NCBI GenBank assembly: GCA_019614645.1
Contig: JABWDB010000013.1
Span: forward strand, 5,471,501-5,535,500
Origin: Stratiolaelaps scimitus
Taxonomy: Eukaryota > Arthropoda > Arachnida > Mesostigmata > Laelapidae
Direction of reading: 5' to 3'
Length of the DNA stretch: 64,000 nt
Part shown: one piece after another, positions 11,220 through 23,414 of the stretch
Position numbering within the stretch: position 1 is the stretch's first letter
Layout of the letters: each line of letters begins with the position of its first letter
The notes under the pieces: generated by a model
The model's input: the letters and a program-made list of their open reading frames with translations, nothing else
Told to the model about the DNA's origin: nothing
The model's database searches: none
Made by a program: the position numbers and the translations under genes

Positions 11220-12659
11220 CTAGGCAGTTGTTGTGGTGAACCACGAGCAGATTTGTTTGGATTTGCTTAGATCTTTGCCAGCAGGATTGACGAACTTGCG
11301 CGTCAACGCGGTACGCAACGAAACACTCGTCCCCACCGTGTGTCGAGTCAGTAAGCCAGCTATGCTCCCTGGCCTTGATCGTTCACCGCCTCCTCACCTC
11401 TCGTCATACGGCACCCATCGTTACTGAGCAACTCGCCGCCTACTTACACCACCAGAGACGTCCTTGGCAAGGCCTTCGGCTTCGACGGAGAGACAGACCG
11501 TATCTTGTTTCGACCGTATGTCTCTCACGAATAGAGATTATACATCGATACTCATATCGTATATCATATAAATATATGATAACCACAAAAAGCATATGAT
11601 AACGGAACCATGCAGTACGCAATGATGAAACGAACTCGATTGATTTGAAACGAAAAATTGACAATAATCCTACATAAACTCCGAGCAACAAACCCTAGAC
11701 ACTATTATGCTCGCTTATCTCTCAAGTAGATTCTTCTAATTAGTATTATGCCCTGTTGATCAATTAGATATTAAATTCATATTCGTCTATTATCTCGCCG
11801 AGGGGCAGGGGGGCTAAGGGCGTGCCTGACGGTCCTCCTTAACAAACGAGAACATCGACTCCCTATAACTGGTCTCTCCTGAGCAAGGCCGTGCCAAGGA
11901 AGCGCGCTATCGCATGTGCGTGTGTGTTGGGGTCAGTATGTCCGAGTGCACATTTATGCGTCTGTGGCATTTGTTTGTGGATACACGAACGTCTTTGTGT
12001 CACTACTGAAGACACGAGGTTCGTGAGGTTTTTGGAGACGCGAGTCGTTGGGACTCGTTTCGTCACAATAAACTTTCGTGTCGATAGCATGAGAAACAAA
12101 CGAAGGAACGGGTGTAATCAAAGGGATGGGTAAACTTCCGAGATTGAACCAGAGAAACCACAGCTCCAAAGCGGTTCGTGCCAATACGGAATTTGTATCG
12201 ATTTCTATCTAACCAGACTTTGACTGCACTCTGTCGAACGTGCACCCCGCGTGATCCCCTTCTCAGCCCGTGTCGCACATTTAAGGAAAACGTGAAGCTA
12301 ATTCGTTTAGTTAACGGTGAGATTTGGTCTGTTACTATTTTGCTGTATGTCTGCGGGCCAAAGTGTACTAAGGTATCTGATGTAATACGGCTAGCGAAAA
12401 TTGATCCTTCAATCTTGTTTGGACGTTTGTCAATCGAAATGGTTCTGTTAGTTGATGCCTCATTGATCACTGCTATTCTGTATGTGATCACCCTGCCATT
12501 AGAATGTTGTCTACTTTTTCTGTGAACACGTTTCGACGTGTATACAGACATCGGCCGGAGCTGTGTAGTGCACAAAAACGGGTCGCGCTCATCCTTCAGG
12601 CTGCTCGACTTCAACGCTCGCTACCTCAGTATTTAGAGGCAATTTTGCTCTCTCTTTCT

Positions 12660-12751
12660 ATATATATATATATATATATATATATTCTATATATATATAG
12701 ATACATATATATATTCTATATATATATAGATACATATATATATATATATAT
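12660..12751. repeat. TA tract with a tandemly duplicated 29-bp unit
   Basis: Two copies of a unit beginning TTCTATATATATATAGATAC (starts at 12685 and 12714, period 29) within a TA microsatellite. The unit is itself partly palindromic. Confidence 0.8.
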
Positions 12752-12962
12752 GTTGATTCGAATCTCGAGACCTTTGGCTTTGTGAGAAAGTAAAACTCGA
12801 GGTTCGTCCGACACGCGCTTAACCCCTTGCCGCTATAACGACCATCGAAGTTGAACGAAGTCCTGAAGGAAGACTGCCTTGAGGTATCAACTGACAGACT
12901 CAGCAGCTTTATTTGTTGTTTTTTGTTATACTCGATCATCTTAATATCTATTATTCATTGAT

Positions 12963-12997
<35 letters not shown>

Positions 12998-15160
12998 ATT
13001 TAGTTATATATATTGTCGATCATATATTTTAACCTTAGTCGTATCTCGCTTCACTTTATCTCCCTTGAATCTGTCGTGTGTGGTTCGTCTCCGCCCTAGC
13101 GTCATCGTTCATCATCCTATACGTTCCTCAACATATTATCTTTCCCGCATTCGTGAGCTCACTGTGGGGCTATTGTTGTTTTTATTGTTGTTGCTGTTGT
13201 TGTTGTATAGTTGCCGCCTCTCTTTCTCTCTTGATCTTTCTCTCTCCCTCTTTGCTACGGTTTCAGCCATCTCTCAGAGTGTGTTTTCGCCATCAGCTGA
13301 CAAGCAATGGGCCCTGGCCCACTAGCCGTTATAATCCTATGTTTACGGTATGTTCTCATGTGCCACTCCCGTGTCGTATCCATCTCTATATTCCATTCAA
13401 CCGTTGTATTTCTACCATTTCGCCGCCATCATCAATTTTTGATGTTATGATAATAATTATTATAATAATAATAATAATCTGTGTTGTCTATGCCTCTTTA
13501 GTACAATCGTTTGTTGTTGCCTGTTCGTTCCATCATCTCCGCCTCAGTATCATATCCATTCTCTGTATACTAGAGTAATAATAATTTTCTGTTATCAATA
13601 GATGTATCTACTTCACATCAGATGTTAGAGTTGTTGTTATTGTTCAATGTTTCACGCGCAAGAATATTTTAGGTTAGGTTGCTGTTGTTATTCTTCTTCT
13701 TCACCATCATCTCTTCTACTCCCCACCGTAGTTAATATTGTAATATGCTATGTGATTTTATTATTTCCACATAAATGGTCAAGCCAAGACACTTATCGAC
13801 ATTATCACCGTCTATGTAGTATATGTGTATACAATGTAGCAATGATTTTTGTTTTTTTATCAACAGTGTTTCACTTGCGAAAGAACAGCAGATGCCAACC
13901 TGCCGAATATAGTTGGCTTACGGTTGGCCTATCCAGCCGTCGCACGTTTTTCGGCAGTAAAGCAGCCAAAACTGAGTGCGAGGCTCGAAGCCTGCTTTCC
14001 TACTGGCCATGAACACTGGCTTGAATATAATTTCAAGTAAGATATCATAATAATAATAGTAATTATTATTATTATTACAATTCTTATCATGTTGGAGACG
14101 CTGATAACCATATGGATCACTGAAGTCAACTAGTATATCGTGATAAGCTGTATCATCTCTTATTGAAGACTGGGGATGTAGCACGCTGTGCATTCTGATG
14201 CAGGCTAATGACCATCTATGGTGGACATTCATCATTTGTAGTTTTGAGAACAAAGAGAGCAAAACTATCTCAAAAACCATTGCCCCTCCGTCCGAGTATA
14301 GATTCTCGTGCGCGAACGCATCCGAAAAAAATCTCGCACTCAAGTATCTGTGTATAATCAACTGTCGATCAAATGAAGCATCCATCACAGAACGAAGAAG
14401 GGGAAAGAAATGCCAGTTCAGCCAAGTAAGATACCGTCCCACCGCTTGTTTCACCGTTTTGTGCATCCCACAACATCGAGTTACGTAAAGATGAATAAGT
14501 AACCGTTCTGCCATTCTAGTAAACAAATTTCATATTATTATTATTATTACTGTTATTTCTATATAACGTCATACAATGTAATTCAGTCGTAATATAGTCA
14601 TTCTCAATATATCTATCATTATTACATAGTTGCTCTTCTCTACACGTTAAGGTTTGTCTCTCTCTCTCTCTCTCTCTCTGAGCGGATAATTATATTAACA
14701 CATGAAGTATCTAAGTTGACGTTAATGATAATGAAGGCCGCCTCCTCGATTCGGGCAAACAGTAGATTAACAATAATAATGATTATCGTAATAATAATAA
14801 TAATAATTAGTATCATTATCACTATCGGGATAGAGAATTGTCACAATCTGTCTGCGGTGGAGAGATATGGGACATCGGGAGATGTGATCGCTTGGTGATT
14901 GTTTGTTTGTTTCGTAGTTTGGTTGTAGTGATTCTGTTGTTGTTGTAGCCATTTGTTGCTGCTGCTGTTGGTGGCGATGTTGATGACCTGTGGGAGCGAC
15001 AGGTAGGAGGATGCTAGGACTCGTCTTTGTTGTTTGTTTTTGAAGTAGATCGTAGATTATATCATATATACATTTCGACTCTCCCTCTCTGTCTCGTTGC
15101 CACGGTGCTGCAAAATGAAAGCTTTCCTTCCATCGTCGGCTTCTAGCGCCCACTTCTGCA

Positions 15161-18022
15161 TCACTTCTGAGCGGCGACCGCCGCCGAGGGAGCGGCTGCC
15201 GTCGCGGAAACAGCCCCTGCGCTTGACGCCTCTGAACATTCGGTGGGTTTAGGAACAGCGCTTCCGGCAGCGGCCTTCGGCTCGTCCTGGCTCTGGTCCT
15301 TTTTATCTTTTTTTCCATCGGCTTCGCCCGACTCGCTCGAGTTGTCCAGCCGCCGCTTGCGATTGAAGTGACTGTTTTGTTTGAATTTTGGCGGCGGTAG
15401 TGGCTCCATCCCGAGCACCTTATGAATCTGGCGGAAGGCTATTAGACGCAGGGCGTGCTGTGCGCTCGCCGTGATGTCCTCGCGGGCCTGTGCACTGAGC
15501 GCTGTCAGGGCATCCGTAGGCGCCTTTTCACACGGATCGTATAAGCCAGGCGTCCCGCCCGGCAGCAAGATACCGAAAGCGATTGCCTCAAGGACTCGCC
15601 GTAGCGCATCGCCCGGATGGAGCGGCATTTCCGCCGATGCAACCACCTTTTCGATGAGCAGCTCCAGTGGCCACATCTCCATGCTTGCCCAGGTTGGCAG
15701 ACGGCGGCAGAGATCCCGGAAGATGCGGACAAGCATTACGCAGGACTGAAGACTGCTGGCACGCGCCTGGAACCATTTCGCGTGTCGGAGATCGGCCAGC
15801 GCCGCTAGACATTTCCTACGGCTGAGTACGTCGGCGGGATCGTCCTTAGCGTCCTTGTCATCAGCTCGCATCACCGGCGACGTGAGCGTCACTTTCACAC
15901 TCAACTGAGGCGTATGGTTTACTGTGCGCACGAATATTGCGGCTTCGTCGGGGTCAGCAATCACCGTGTACTTATTCGGCTCGGCCGGGGCTGTCGCTGT
16001 ATCGACGCCCTCTGCCGACGCCGGCGGTGCTGGTTTGTCACTTGAGGCAGCCTTTTCTAGCTGCTCAGGCAGAAGGTCGGCAACGCGATGGAGCAGGGCC
16101 TTGGTAGGCTTGTCGCCGGAGAGCACGACGAGGCCGACCTCGGTGTCTCCGGTTAACAGCAGGCCTTTGGCCAAGTAGCCGACTCTCATGACGCCGCGCA
16201 GTTGCCGAGGTGGAACATCGTCGGAGGCCGGGTTAGCAGCCGCAGCAGCAGCAACAGCCGCAGCAGCAGCAGCACCTTCATCCGTCACGGCCTCCTTGCA
16301 CTCAGTCGCACCGCTTTCAACAGCTGCACTGGCAGCAGCAGCAGCAGCCGCGGCGGCGGCCGCCTCTTTCGTTTTGCTTTCTTGAGCCTCCTCAGCGGTG
16401 CCAGCCAGCTTGTCACTGACCCCTTTCAGAGCCTTCTCTGTGTGGCCAACAATCTTCTGAATGCGCGCTAGCTCCTCCTCGGGCGGGTAGATCTTCGAGT
16501 GTTTAGCGAGTATATGCCGATCGTCCGGGGTGTCCGGCCGCCGGAAGGGCACCATCATCATCATCATCGGTGGTGGACCGTTCCTTAGTCGCGCCCACAT
16601 CATACTCATCATGTCCGGACCCATGGGTGGACCTAGCCAGTCGAGCTCTTCGCGTTCACGGAAGTGTCGACCGGTTATGCCGCGCCTCATCGACGGCTTG
16701 ATGTCAACGACGAGATCGGGATTCACCTTCTTCTTGTACTGAAGCCGATGGCGGCGACCCTTCATGTGCATCTCCTTCGCGTTCGGATCGCTGAACTTGC
16801 AATCGCACAGTTTGCACTGGAACGAGATGACCTTGCCCTCGTTGTTACGCAGCTCTTCGATATAGTCCTGGCCGACAGGTTGGACGTCCTGGTCAACGAT
16901 GTCCTGCAGCGTGAGCTTCTTCTCTTCACCACCGTCGTCGCCCTCCTTCTTCGCGACACGAGTGCCGGACAGGATCACGGGATCGGTTGACGGGATTGGC
17001 TTGCCCAGTTTCGTATGAAGTTTTACCACCTTCTGATGTTTGGCGCCACGAATATGAGCGGCATACGCGTCAGCACCAGTGCAAGTCACATCGCACAGCT
17101 CGCAGCGAAGTGAGGTGCCATGCGACACAGGACGGCCGGGCTTGGTCGTGGTGCTGGTGCTGCTCCCGCTGCTGTTGTTGGTGGTGGTGGTGGTATCTTT
17201 GCTGGTGCCGGCGGCCGCCGCCGCCGCCGGCTCCGCTGGCTGTGCTCCGCTTTTGGCGGCAGCCTCCTTTTTCTTATGTTTCTGTCCGTCCAAGTGTTCC
17301 TTATAGGTCTGTGGGCCAGCACAGCTGATCTTGCACACCTCGCAATAGTGGAGCTGTTGTGGCTTCGGTGGCATCTTCGGCCGGGGCTTAATGCCGAGAC
17401 CGGGTTTGCGGCTGAGTGCAGCATTTCCCCCGGCCGCAGCGCCTGCGACAGTTGGCGATGGGATATTGGCTGCTGCGGCAGCGTACAGGGCGGCTGTCCA
17501 ATTCGAACTGGACTGAGCAACTGGCTTGTTGTTGTTGGCGACCGCATGCGACGCAACAGCAGCTGCCTGATACGACGAGCCGTAGCCGGACGCTTGTGAC
17601 GAATAAACCGAATAGCTCTTCGGTGTCGGCGCGGGAGCTGGCGCCGAGGCTGGCGTTACCGTTCGGAGCGCCGAGTAGCTTGATGCCGACGGCTGATAAG
17701 GTTTAGCTATCGACTGGGCATAGTGAGAAGCTGGCTCCGCCTGTGTGGGGTGGCCATAACTCTGCGAATAGTAGTTCGCCTGAGGTGGTTGCGGTTTAGC
17801 TGGCTCATACGCCCGCTGGTTTTGCTGCGAGTACGCCTGCTGATACGCCTGTTGCTCATAGCCGGGATGACCAGCGTACGGCGTCCGGGGCTGAGGCGCC
17901 ATCTGCTGACCATACTGTTGGCTAGGCTGGCCATATCCCGTTGCAGTAGAAGCTGCTGTATAACCCGTACCATTGCCGTACTGGTTGGCTCCGGTCGTAA
18001 AACCGAAATAGCTGTTCGACAT
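15161..18022 (-). CDS. ZFR: Zinc finger RNA-binding protein (ZFR), single-exon CDS
   Basis: A 953-residue protein from the ATG at 18022 (MSNSYFGF, matching the MATGNYFGF start of vertebrate ZFR); an upstream non-ATG extension is not needed. Residues 1-220 are Tyr/Gln/Ala/Pro-rich and disordered. Three widely spaced C2H2 dsRNA-type fingers follow: about 226-250 (HYCEVCKISCAGPQTYKEH), 305-330 (LRCELCDVTCTGADAYAAH) and 400-427 (FQCKLCDCKFSDPNAKEMH). A DZF domain spans roughly 502-885 (DDRHILAKHSKIYPPEEEL ... RHAKWFQARA ... LAFRQIHKVLGM). DZF domains dimerise with NF45/NF90-type partners, and ZFR acts in nuclear RNA metabolism and splicing. There are alanine runs near 553-600. The whole coding region is uninterrupted, although vertebrate ZFR is multi-exon. 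A TAG acceptor-like site about 12 nt upstream of the ATG suggests a 5' UTR intron. Confidence 0.97.
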   Translation of the reverse strand: MSNSYFGFTTGANQYGNGTGYTAASTATGYGQPSQQYGQQMAPQPRTPYAGHPGYEQQAYQQAYSQQNQRAYEPAKPQPPQANYYSQSYGHPTQAEPASHYAQSIAKPYQPSASSYSALRTVTPASAPAPAPTPKSYSVYSSQASGYGSSYQAAAVASHAVANNNKPVAQSSSNWTAALYAAAAANIPSPTVAGAAAGGNAALSRKPGLGIKPRPKMPPKPQQLHYCEVCKISCAGPQTYKEHLDGQKHKKKEAAAKSGAQPAEPAAAAAAGTSKDTTTTTNNSSGSSTSTTTKPGRPVSHGTSLRCELCDVTCTGADAYAAHIRGAKHQKVVKLHTKLGKPIPSTDPVILSGTRVAKKEGDDGGEEKKLTLQDIVDQDVQPVGQDYIEELRNNEGKVISFQCKLCDCKFSDPNAKEMHMKGRRHRLQYKKKVNPDLVVDIKPSMRRGITGRHFREREELDWLGPPMGPDMMSMMWARLRNGPPPMMMMMVPFRRPDTPDDRHILAKHSKIYPPEEELARIQKIVGHTEKALKGVSDKLAGTAEEAQESKTKEAAAAAAAAAAASAAVESGATECKEAVTDEGAAAAAAVAAAAAANPASDDVPPRQLRGVMRVGYLAKGLLLTGDTEVGLVVLSGDKPTKALLHRVADLLPEQLEKAASSDKPAPPASAEGVDTATAPAEPNKYTVIADPDEAAIFVRTVNHTPQLSVKVTLTSPVMRADDKDAKDDPADVLSRRKCLAALADLRHAKWFQARASSLQSCVMLVRIFRDLCRRLPTWASMEMWPLELLIEKVVASAEMPLHPGDALRRVLEAIAFGILLPGGTPGLYDPCEKAPTDALTALSAQAREDITASAQHALRLIAFRQIHKVLGMEPLPPPKFKQNSHFNRKRRLDNSSESGEADGKKDKKDQSQDEPKAAAGSAVPKPTECSEASSAGAVSATAAAPSAAVAAQK
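16313..16372 (-). repeat. Alanine-codon repeat inside ZFR
   Basis: GCN-type trinucleotide run encoding a polyalanine stretch in the linker between the third finger and the DZF core. It lies within the ZFR coding sequence and stays in frame. Confidence 0.8.
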
Positions 18023-19097
18023 TGCGTTTGAGCTAGCGAGGGGCAACAACCACACAGTACGGGAAATCCTCACGACGGGCCTCACACGGCGGACGCTGGC
18101 GTTTCACTTCCAGCGTTTGTCACAACACAAAGCACTTCACTTGCAGCACACAATAGAACATTAATTGAGCGATTGGCGCCCGGCGCTCAGCCGCAAATAT
18201 CCGTCAAACAAATTAACCACTCCGGAAACAAGAACCTGCTGAGATATTCACGCACACACACACTCTCTTTCTCTCTCTCTGATTCTCTCTATGTCGCTCG
18301 ACGTCGCCCCTCAGCTTGAGCTGATGCCCTCTTGCCTTGTTCTGCCTTATTGCTCCTAATGCTGACTGAATTAATAAATTTCCGTTAATGCTGCTGCCTC
18401 TGCTGCAGTTGTGCGTATCACTGAAGAAATCCTTCTGTTGTTGTTGTTGTTGTAGATTAGGTGTTGATTGTTGCGTTATGTACCTGCGTGTCTCGAATGT
18501 CGAGAGAACGTCCAAAGCGGGCCCAATCTCTGGTCGCGATGAACAGTCGCTCTTCTCCTGGCGGAAGATCACCGGTACCGCCACACACACTCACACCAAG
18601 CAACCAACACTGAACTCGGTGACCTGACGCGGAACGAACCGCAGGCCTCCTAACTGGCGTCGCCCGGGCTCCTACACGCCCGATTCACTACACAAACTGA
18701 TGGAAATTTGAACCAAGATGCACAAATAGCTCGAAAGCAACGTGCGTCCCTTACCGAGACCGAGAAACGCGTAATGGCGGACACGACTCGGTCGGTACCT
18801 CGATCCGCTGTCTCAAACGATTTTCACAATTTCCGCCCAACTGCGTAGATGCGATCTGTTCGAAAAGCGACCTCTCTGCCAATGACCTCAACGGCAGATG
18901 TCAGCGATATCCGGCGAATCGATAGGGGAACAAACTAATCAACTATTAAAAGGGTTTAGTCTATAATAAGGGTCGACTTTTCGAACTTATTCTGCTGCAC
19001 CGCCAGACTAGCAGACCATGTTGTGATATGGCACAATGAAAATAGAAGCAACCAGCTAGCAATCGCAGATGAGCGGCGGTGATTTCGGCTGAGACAC

Positions 19098-19160
19098 TGC
19101 TGCTGTTGTTGTTGTTGCTGCTGCTGCTGCTGCTGTGTTGTTGTTGTTGCTGTTGTTGTC
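19098..19160. repeat. (CTG/TTG)n trinucleotide microsatellite
   Basis: Tract of CTG and TTG triplets about 60 bp long. In the minus orientation it gives polyQ in short open frames, but no gene structure surrounds it, so it is treated as a microsatellite. Confidence 0.85.
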
Positions 19161-19597
19161 TTCGCCTCGATATTGTAGGCAATTCGAAGACACTGAATCG
19201 CTCTATGAAGCATAAATGACATTTAGCTTCGAGTACAACGAATTTTTACGAAACAAATGGCCGGGCACAGCATCCGTTAATCGAAATGTCGATACGTATA
19301 TTTATTGCGTTCCTCAGGTTATATTGAGTTAAAATGCAATGAGAAATAGCTTTTGAGGTGTGGAACTCATTGCGAGTGATGAATGGGTAGATAATAAAAT
19401 TGAGCTTCGTCAAATACCAACGAGTCACCAATGTGCCACGACCTCACCAGATATACGCAATACCATAAATGTATCGTGAAACTACCATATATTGATTTGC
19501 TTTTTGGGCTAACTACGTTGCACACCATCGGAATCATAGTAATTGTGGACTTATTGGCCACGGTCATACTACGCATATTTCAAACAACTCTGTAGGT

Positions 19598-19599
<2 letters not shown>

Positions 19600-19659
<60 letters not shown>
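19600..19659. repeat. (TA)n microsatellite, 60 bp
   Basis: Uninterrupted AT dinucleotide run of about 30 units, one of the two longest in the window. Confidence 0.98.
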
Positions 19660-19663
<4 letters not shown>

Positions 19664-20351
19664 AAAACTAACTTTTTATGCTATGAAATGTTACAAAACT
19701 TACAAGTCTTGTATACACCAACATGTTGGCTAAAAACAAGCGAATGTGTATATTAGTTACGTTCGTATTCTCGGCGTTAGGTATACGTAGGGCACTTTGC
19801 CCGTGTAAAACATACAATCACACAATAGTTGCTTTTACAATTTTAATGTGTATAGTTTATAAGGTAGACAAATGCTATGTAAAGAAAATTACCTCGATGA
19901 GAATCATCGACAGATGACTTCATTTAGCCGCGTTCGTCCGATTTCGAGGTATTATTCGCCATCTATATCAATCATCGTGGATCGGTGCAGTCTAACGGAC
20001 AATTTAGAATTTTCGTTAAATTTTTCTCGACAATCAAAGCATTGAGCAAAAGATGCCGATTGCAGAGTTCACTATAAACTCACATTCGATGAGTGTGCGA
20101 ATCATAATGATGATCGCGTCGCTTGCTCATAGCAAAGAGACGGTGAGAGTTGCGCAGTTTTTGGTAACTGGTGAGTGATTTCAGTAGCTTTTATAATGAC
20201 TCGTCTATCAACCTCAAGTCGAACAAATAAGGCGAACTGGGCAGAGAAAGCAACAATGTGCTAGCAATACATATTTCACCCTGCGGAACAGCCATTACGT
20301 GTGCACCGATAGGATCGAAGCTAAGCGAATAATCCCTCTCACACTTTTTTC

Positions 20352-20470
20352 TTTATTAAATCACAATCACGTTGATTAGTAGCTATGTGGCATCGCTGCT
20401 ATGTGAATCGGATGCGTCCGACTTCGCCCAGCCAGAGACCTAGCCGTCCAGGTCGCCGCGTTTGACAATT
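20352..20470 (-). mobile_element. tRNA-like SINE copy 1
   Basis: About 115 bases align well with 53455-53571, including the shared end AATCACAATCA on the left and GCCAGAG followed by TAG(C/T)CGTCCA on the right. Read on the minus strand, the right end comes first and resembles a tRNA head, with GGACGGCTAGGTCTCTGGC where an A box would be, and the element ends in a TGATTGTGATTTAATAAAG-like tail. The B-box region is degraded here. Two copies in opposite parts of the window support a dispersed element. The class (SINE) is inference. Confidence 0.55.
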
Positions 20471-20692
20471 ACGAATACATGAAAGAGGAAAGCTGCTGTG
20501 TCATTTCGCATAGTTCGTTTGTCGTTCGTTCTTTGACGTTAGAAATACACTCGTTCCATACTCGCATAATATGGCTGTACCAGCAATATAAGCTGGGCCA
20601 AGAAAAATATGCTATTAACCTATTATAATTATTCTATTAAATTTCGATTAGTTAAATAAAATGTAGGTGTACAATAATTATAGAAGTAGCTG

Positions 20693-20765
20693 GGACCGGG
20701 TGTCAGACCGCCACGGCCACTCGGCCCGAGGGATACAATGAATGGCATTTCCTCTCGTCATTATT
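20693..20765 (-). mobile_element. Non-LTR retrotransposon 3'-end remnant
   Basis: On the minus strand this contains the 3' signature seen at the end of the 55.6-56.1 kb copy (CTGACACCCGGTCCCAGCT here, CTGACACCCTGTCCCTAACT there), followed by AATTATT. Only about 70 bases remain. Confidence 0.5.
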
Positions 20766-21254
20766 GTTGTTACTTAGAACTGTTAGTCTATCTGTCATGG
20801 GCTGCGCATGTGATTAATTATAAACATGGAAAACTCAAGGGAAGGTAGGTAGTTACCTAAATGACAATTCACATTGTACTTTTTCGAAATCCGAGCTTTC
20901 GCACCGATTCTACTACATATTGCATTGAAAACGGCACACCTGTTTATATTGATTATACGCAATAAAAATTTATTTCTCTTAAGAGGTAACTAAAATTTTA
21001 TTCGTGATTCGCTCTGATCGTTGCGCAGGCGCAACTACACGAACAAAGCTTCTCCATGACGTTCGAAGCGATCGTGCGGTGGAAAATTTCATGTTATTGC
21101 TAATTACTATTATTTGTTAGTCACTAACAGCATATATGTTAGTCATTAGCAACTCATCGGCTTGCAACGCTGAGCAATTTCGGTAAATGTTACATAGAGT
21201 GTTTGTCATTTGTATTCTTCAGCATGCCCGCTGTTCAAGTTTGTAACAGTATAC

Positions 21255-21284
<30 letters not shown>
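21255..21284. repeat. (TAA)n microsatellite
   Basis: Ten TAA trinucleotide units in tandem. Confidence 0.95.
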
Positions 21285-21285
<1 letters not shown>

Positions 21286-22727
21286 TGTTACATCATCGTC
21301 AGAGAAAAATGTGACTAGCCATTCCAGAGAGTGACGTTAGAATAAAGAGCTAGAGTATATTTGAAAACGAACACGAGAGCGGAAACTCTCTGAAATTCAC
21401 CCATCTTTAAAGGTATTGTTATCGTTAACCTTGGCTCAATCCTTCAAATTTGAAAGGTGTCTTTAAGGTCGGCACTTAATTATGGTAGACTTCGTGTGTA
21501 AAGAGTAACATTCGGCACAGACACAAGTTTTGCATGGACTTTATGCATTCTGTATGTTTTGTTGGCCCTATATGTATATGAGACCCCCAGTCGCGCCTGA
21601 ATTACTTTTTCAGTGCTTGAGCCTTGAAAAGCTCCTGTCGACTTCAGGCACATTGTCCTCTAATCCGGGCCTTGAGTGTGTATGAGTTCGGTTAAGGCTC
21701 GTGACACGTCGATTCCGGAGCCAGTAGGCAGGAAGGCTTATTCAGGCCATGAGGCATGAATATTGCCGATCGATTTCCTAGTGAGATCCCGATGGCAAGT
21801 TTAGTAACTGCATCTAACCAGTTCGAGACTCATCACGGCAAAGATGCACTTCCTTATCTAATCTTTACTGTTTATATATAGATAGATAGAGCTTTGTCAT
21901 TATCTGGTACGCGTTTTTGAAAGAACGCAGCTGACAGGCACAATTCCACACAACCCATTTCGGAGCAATATCTCGTTAGAACGATTCTGCATTACAATAT
22001 ATATTTATATATATATAGATATATTTGAGACAATACTTCGCAATAGTACTTGTCGATCGATAACTATTCCTTCGTTTTGCTACGTCTATGGAGTAGAGTA
22101 TACATTTAACAAACTTCTACCTGTACCCTTTAATCGAACTCCGAAGTCTTAGGCAGAGGGTCTATTAGAATTGCCCGCACAGTCCCTTCACCTAAGAACC
22201 GTAAGATGTAGGAACTACATGAAAATCAAGCAAGGTGAAGATGGATCTATATGGGACAGAGGGCCGATATGGGAGAAATCTTCTTTTCTTTAAAATTGTT
22301 ATATGCCACTGTTGCACTAAAAGTTAGAGGGGTCGCTGAACAATACACTGGTGTATTGTTCCACCACGTCAGCAGTTATTGTCAACGGTGGCTCATATTG
22401 GCCCGCGTTACGCGCACAGGGTTCAGGGATGCAGAACGAAATCGTTGTGAGGATAATTCTGCAGTACCCTGTATGTCTCGCTACACCAATAATGAAAGGC
22501 GTGTGGATCGGGGACCCAGTGAATAAAGTATGAAGGCGGCACGTATCGCGTTTAACGATATTCCTGCGGCTATGGAGCTAACGTGTGGCCTGCCTGTTTT
22601 GACAACGATTTTTCGGCCACCTGAGTAGCAAATAACGACCCTGAATTTATTTGTCCTCCTGTTCAGGCATCAATACATGCCACGAACATGTAGGAATAAC
22701 AAGAGCCATCTACAAAGGTAGAGATTT

Positions 22728-22769
<42 letters not shown>

Positions 22770-23310
22770 CGAAGTGTGAGGCCTGGTCTCGTAATAGCGC
22801 TAGGGCTGGACGTGGTAGATGATTTTCTGTTGTCTTCATGAAAAAAAAGTATGTGCGAGAGAGTCGTCGTATCGACAATTATGTTAGTACTTATTATAGT
22901 TGTAGAGAGTCAAATTCTGTGTAGGAAATATTCACTTTATATGTATATATATATATACGGTCCACAGGAAGCGTAGAGGTCGGTTGCTAATATATTTAGA
23001 ACCAGCTGAAATACACCTTTGAAGTCACTCTGTCCGAGATGTCCTAAAAATCACTTCAAACAGGCATATCGAATATACTTCATTGTGTGTTCACATCGAA
23101 TATACCTCCTATTTTTGGGCCAGACTATGGGAAATGCAGACATTTCCGATCGGGTCTCAACTGCCCCCCGCAAAGGGCTCTAATTGTTTGGCGAACGTTT
23201 TTTTCGAGAGCGGGAAACATCTAAACGTCAACGTTCTCCTACGTTGACGTCCACAGCCGATATCAAACGGTACAACAAGACAGAGTGAAAATCTGAGCAA
23301 TTTGAATTTA

Positions 23311-23343
23311 CTGAAAATTTACGCAGGCTACCGCTGGACCGAG

Positions 23344-23381
<38 letters not shown>

Positions 23382-23414
23382 CTCGGTCCAGCGGTAACCT
23401 GCTTAAATTTTCGG
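23311..23414. repeat. 104-bp near-perfect palindrome with (TA)n core
   Basis: The left arm 23311-23345 (CTGAAAATTTACGCAGGCTA, then CCGCTGGACCGAGCA) is the reverse complement of the right arm 23380-23414 with about three mismatches. The central roughly 34 bases are (TA)n and are self-complementary. The whole can form a long cruciform or hairpin. It may be a foldback element or an AT-rich palindrome produced by inversion at a TA tract; no element family is recognised. Confidence 0.9.

Larger units (their letters stand above)
9908..15160. other. Region between PINX1 start and ZFR stop
   Basis: Holds the PINX1 5' region (candidate exon at 11.1-11.2 kb) and, on the same strand, what may be a long ZFR 3' UTR. 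Repeats include TA tracts at 10.25, 12.66-12.75 and 12.96-13.0 kb, ATA tracts at 13.45, 14.05, 14.53 and 14.78 kb, and a TC tract at 14.66 kb. Two long open frames (12063-12614 and 13918-14526, minus) are discussed as weak or rejected candidates. Confidence 0.5.

Noticed and set aside
13078..13578. 166-codon plus-strand open frame
   Set aside because: Made of TTG and ATA repeats that translate as polyCys and polyIle; compositional artefact.
13918..14526. 202-codon minus-strand open frame
   Set aside because: It runs through an (ATA)n microsatellite giving Asn/Tyr runs, has no splice context or homology, and its end (GFEPRTQF) looks like repeat-derived B-box sequence.
22341..22360. 20-bp near-palindrome ACAATACACTGGTGTATTGT
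   Set aside because: Short, with a central mismatch; isolated and expected by chance at this scale.
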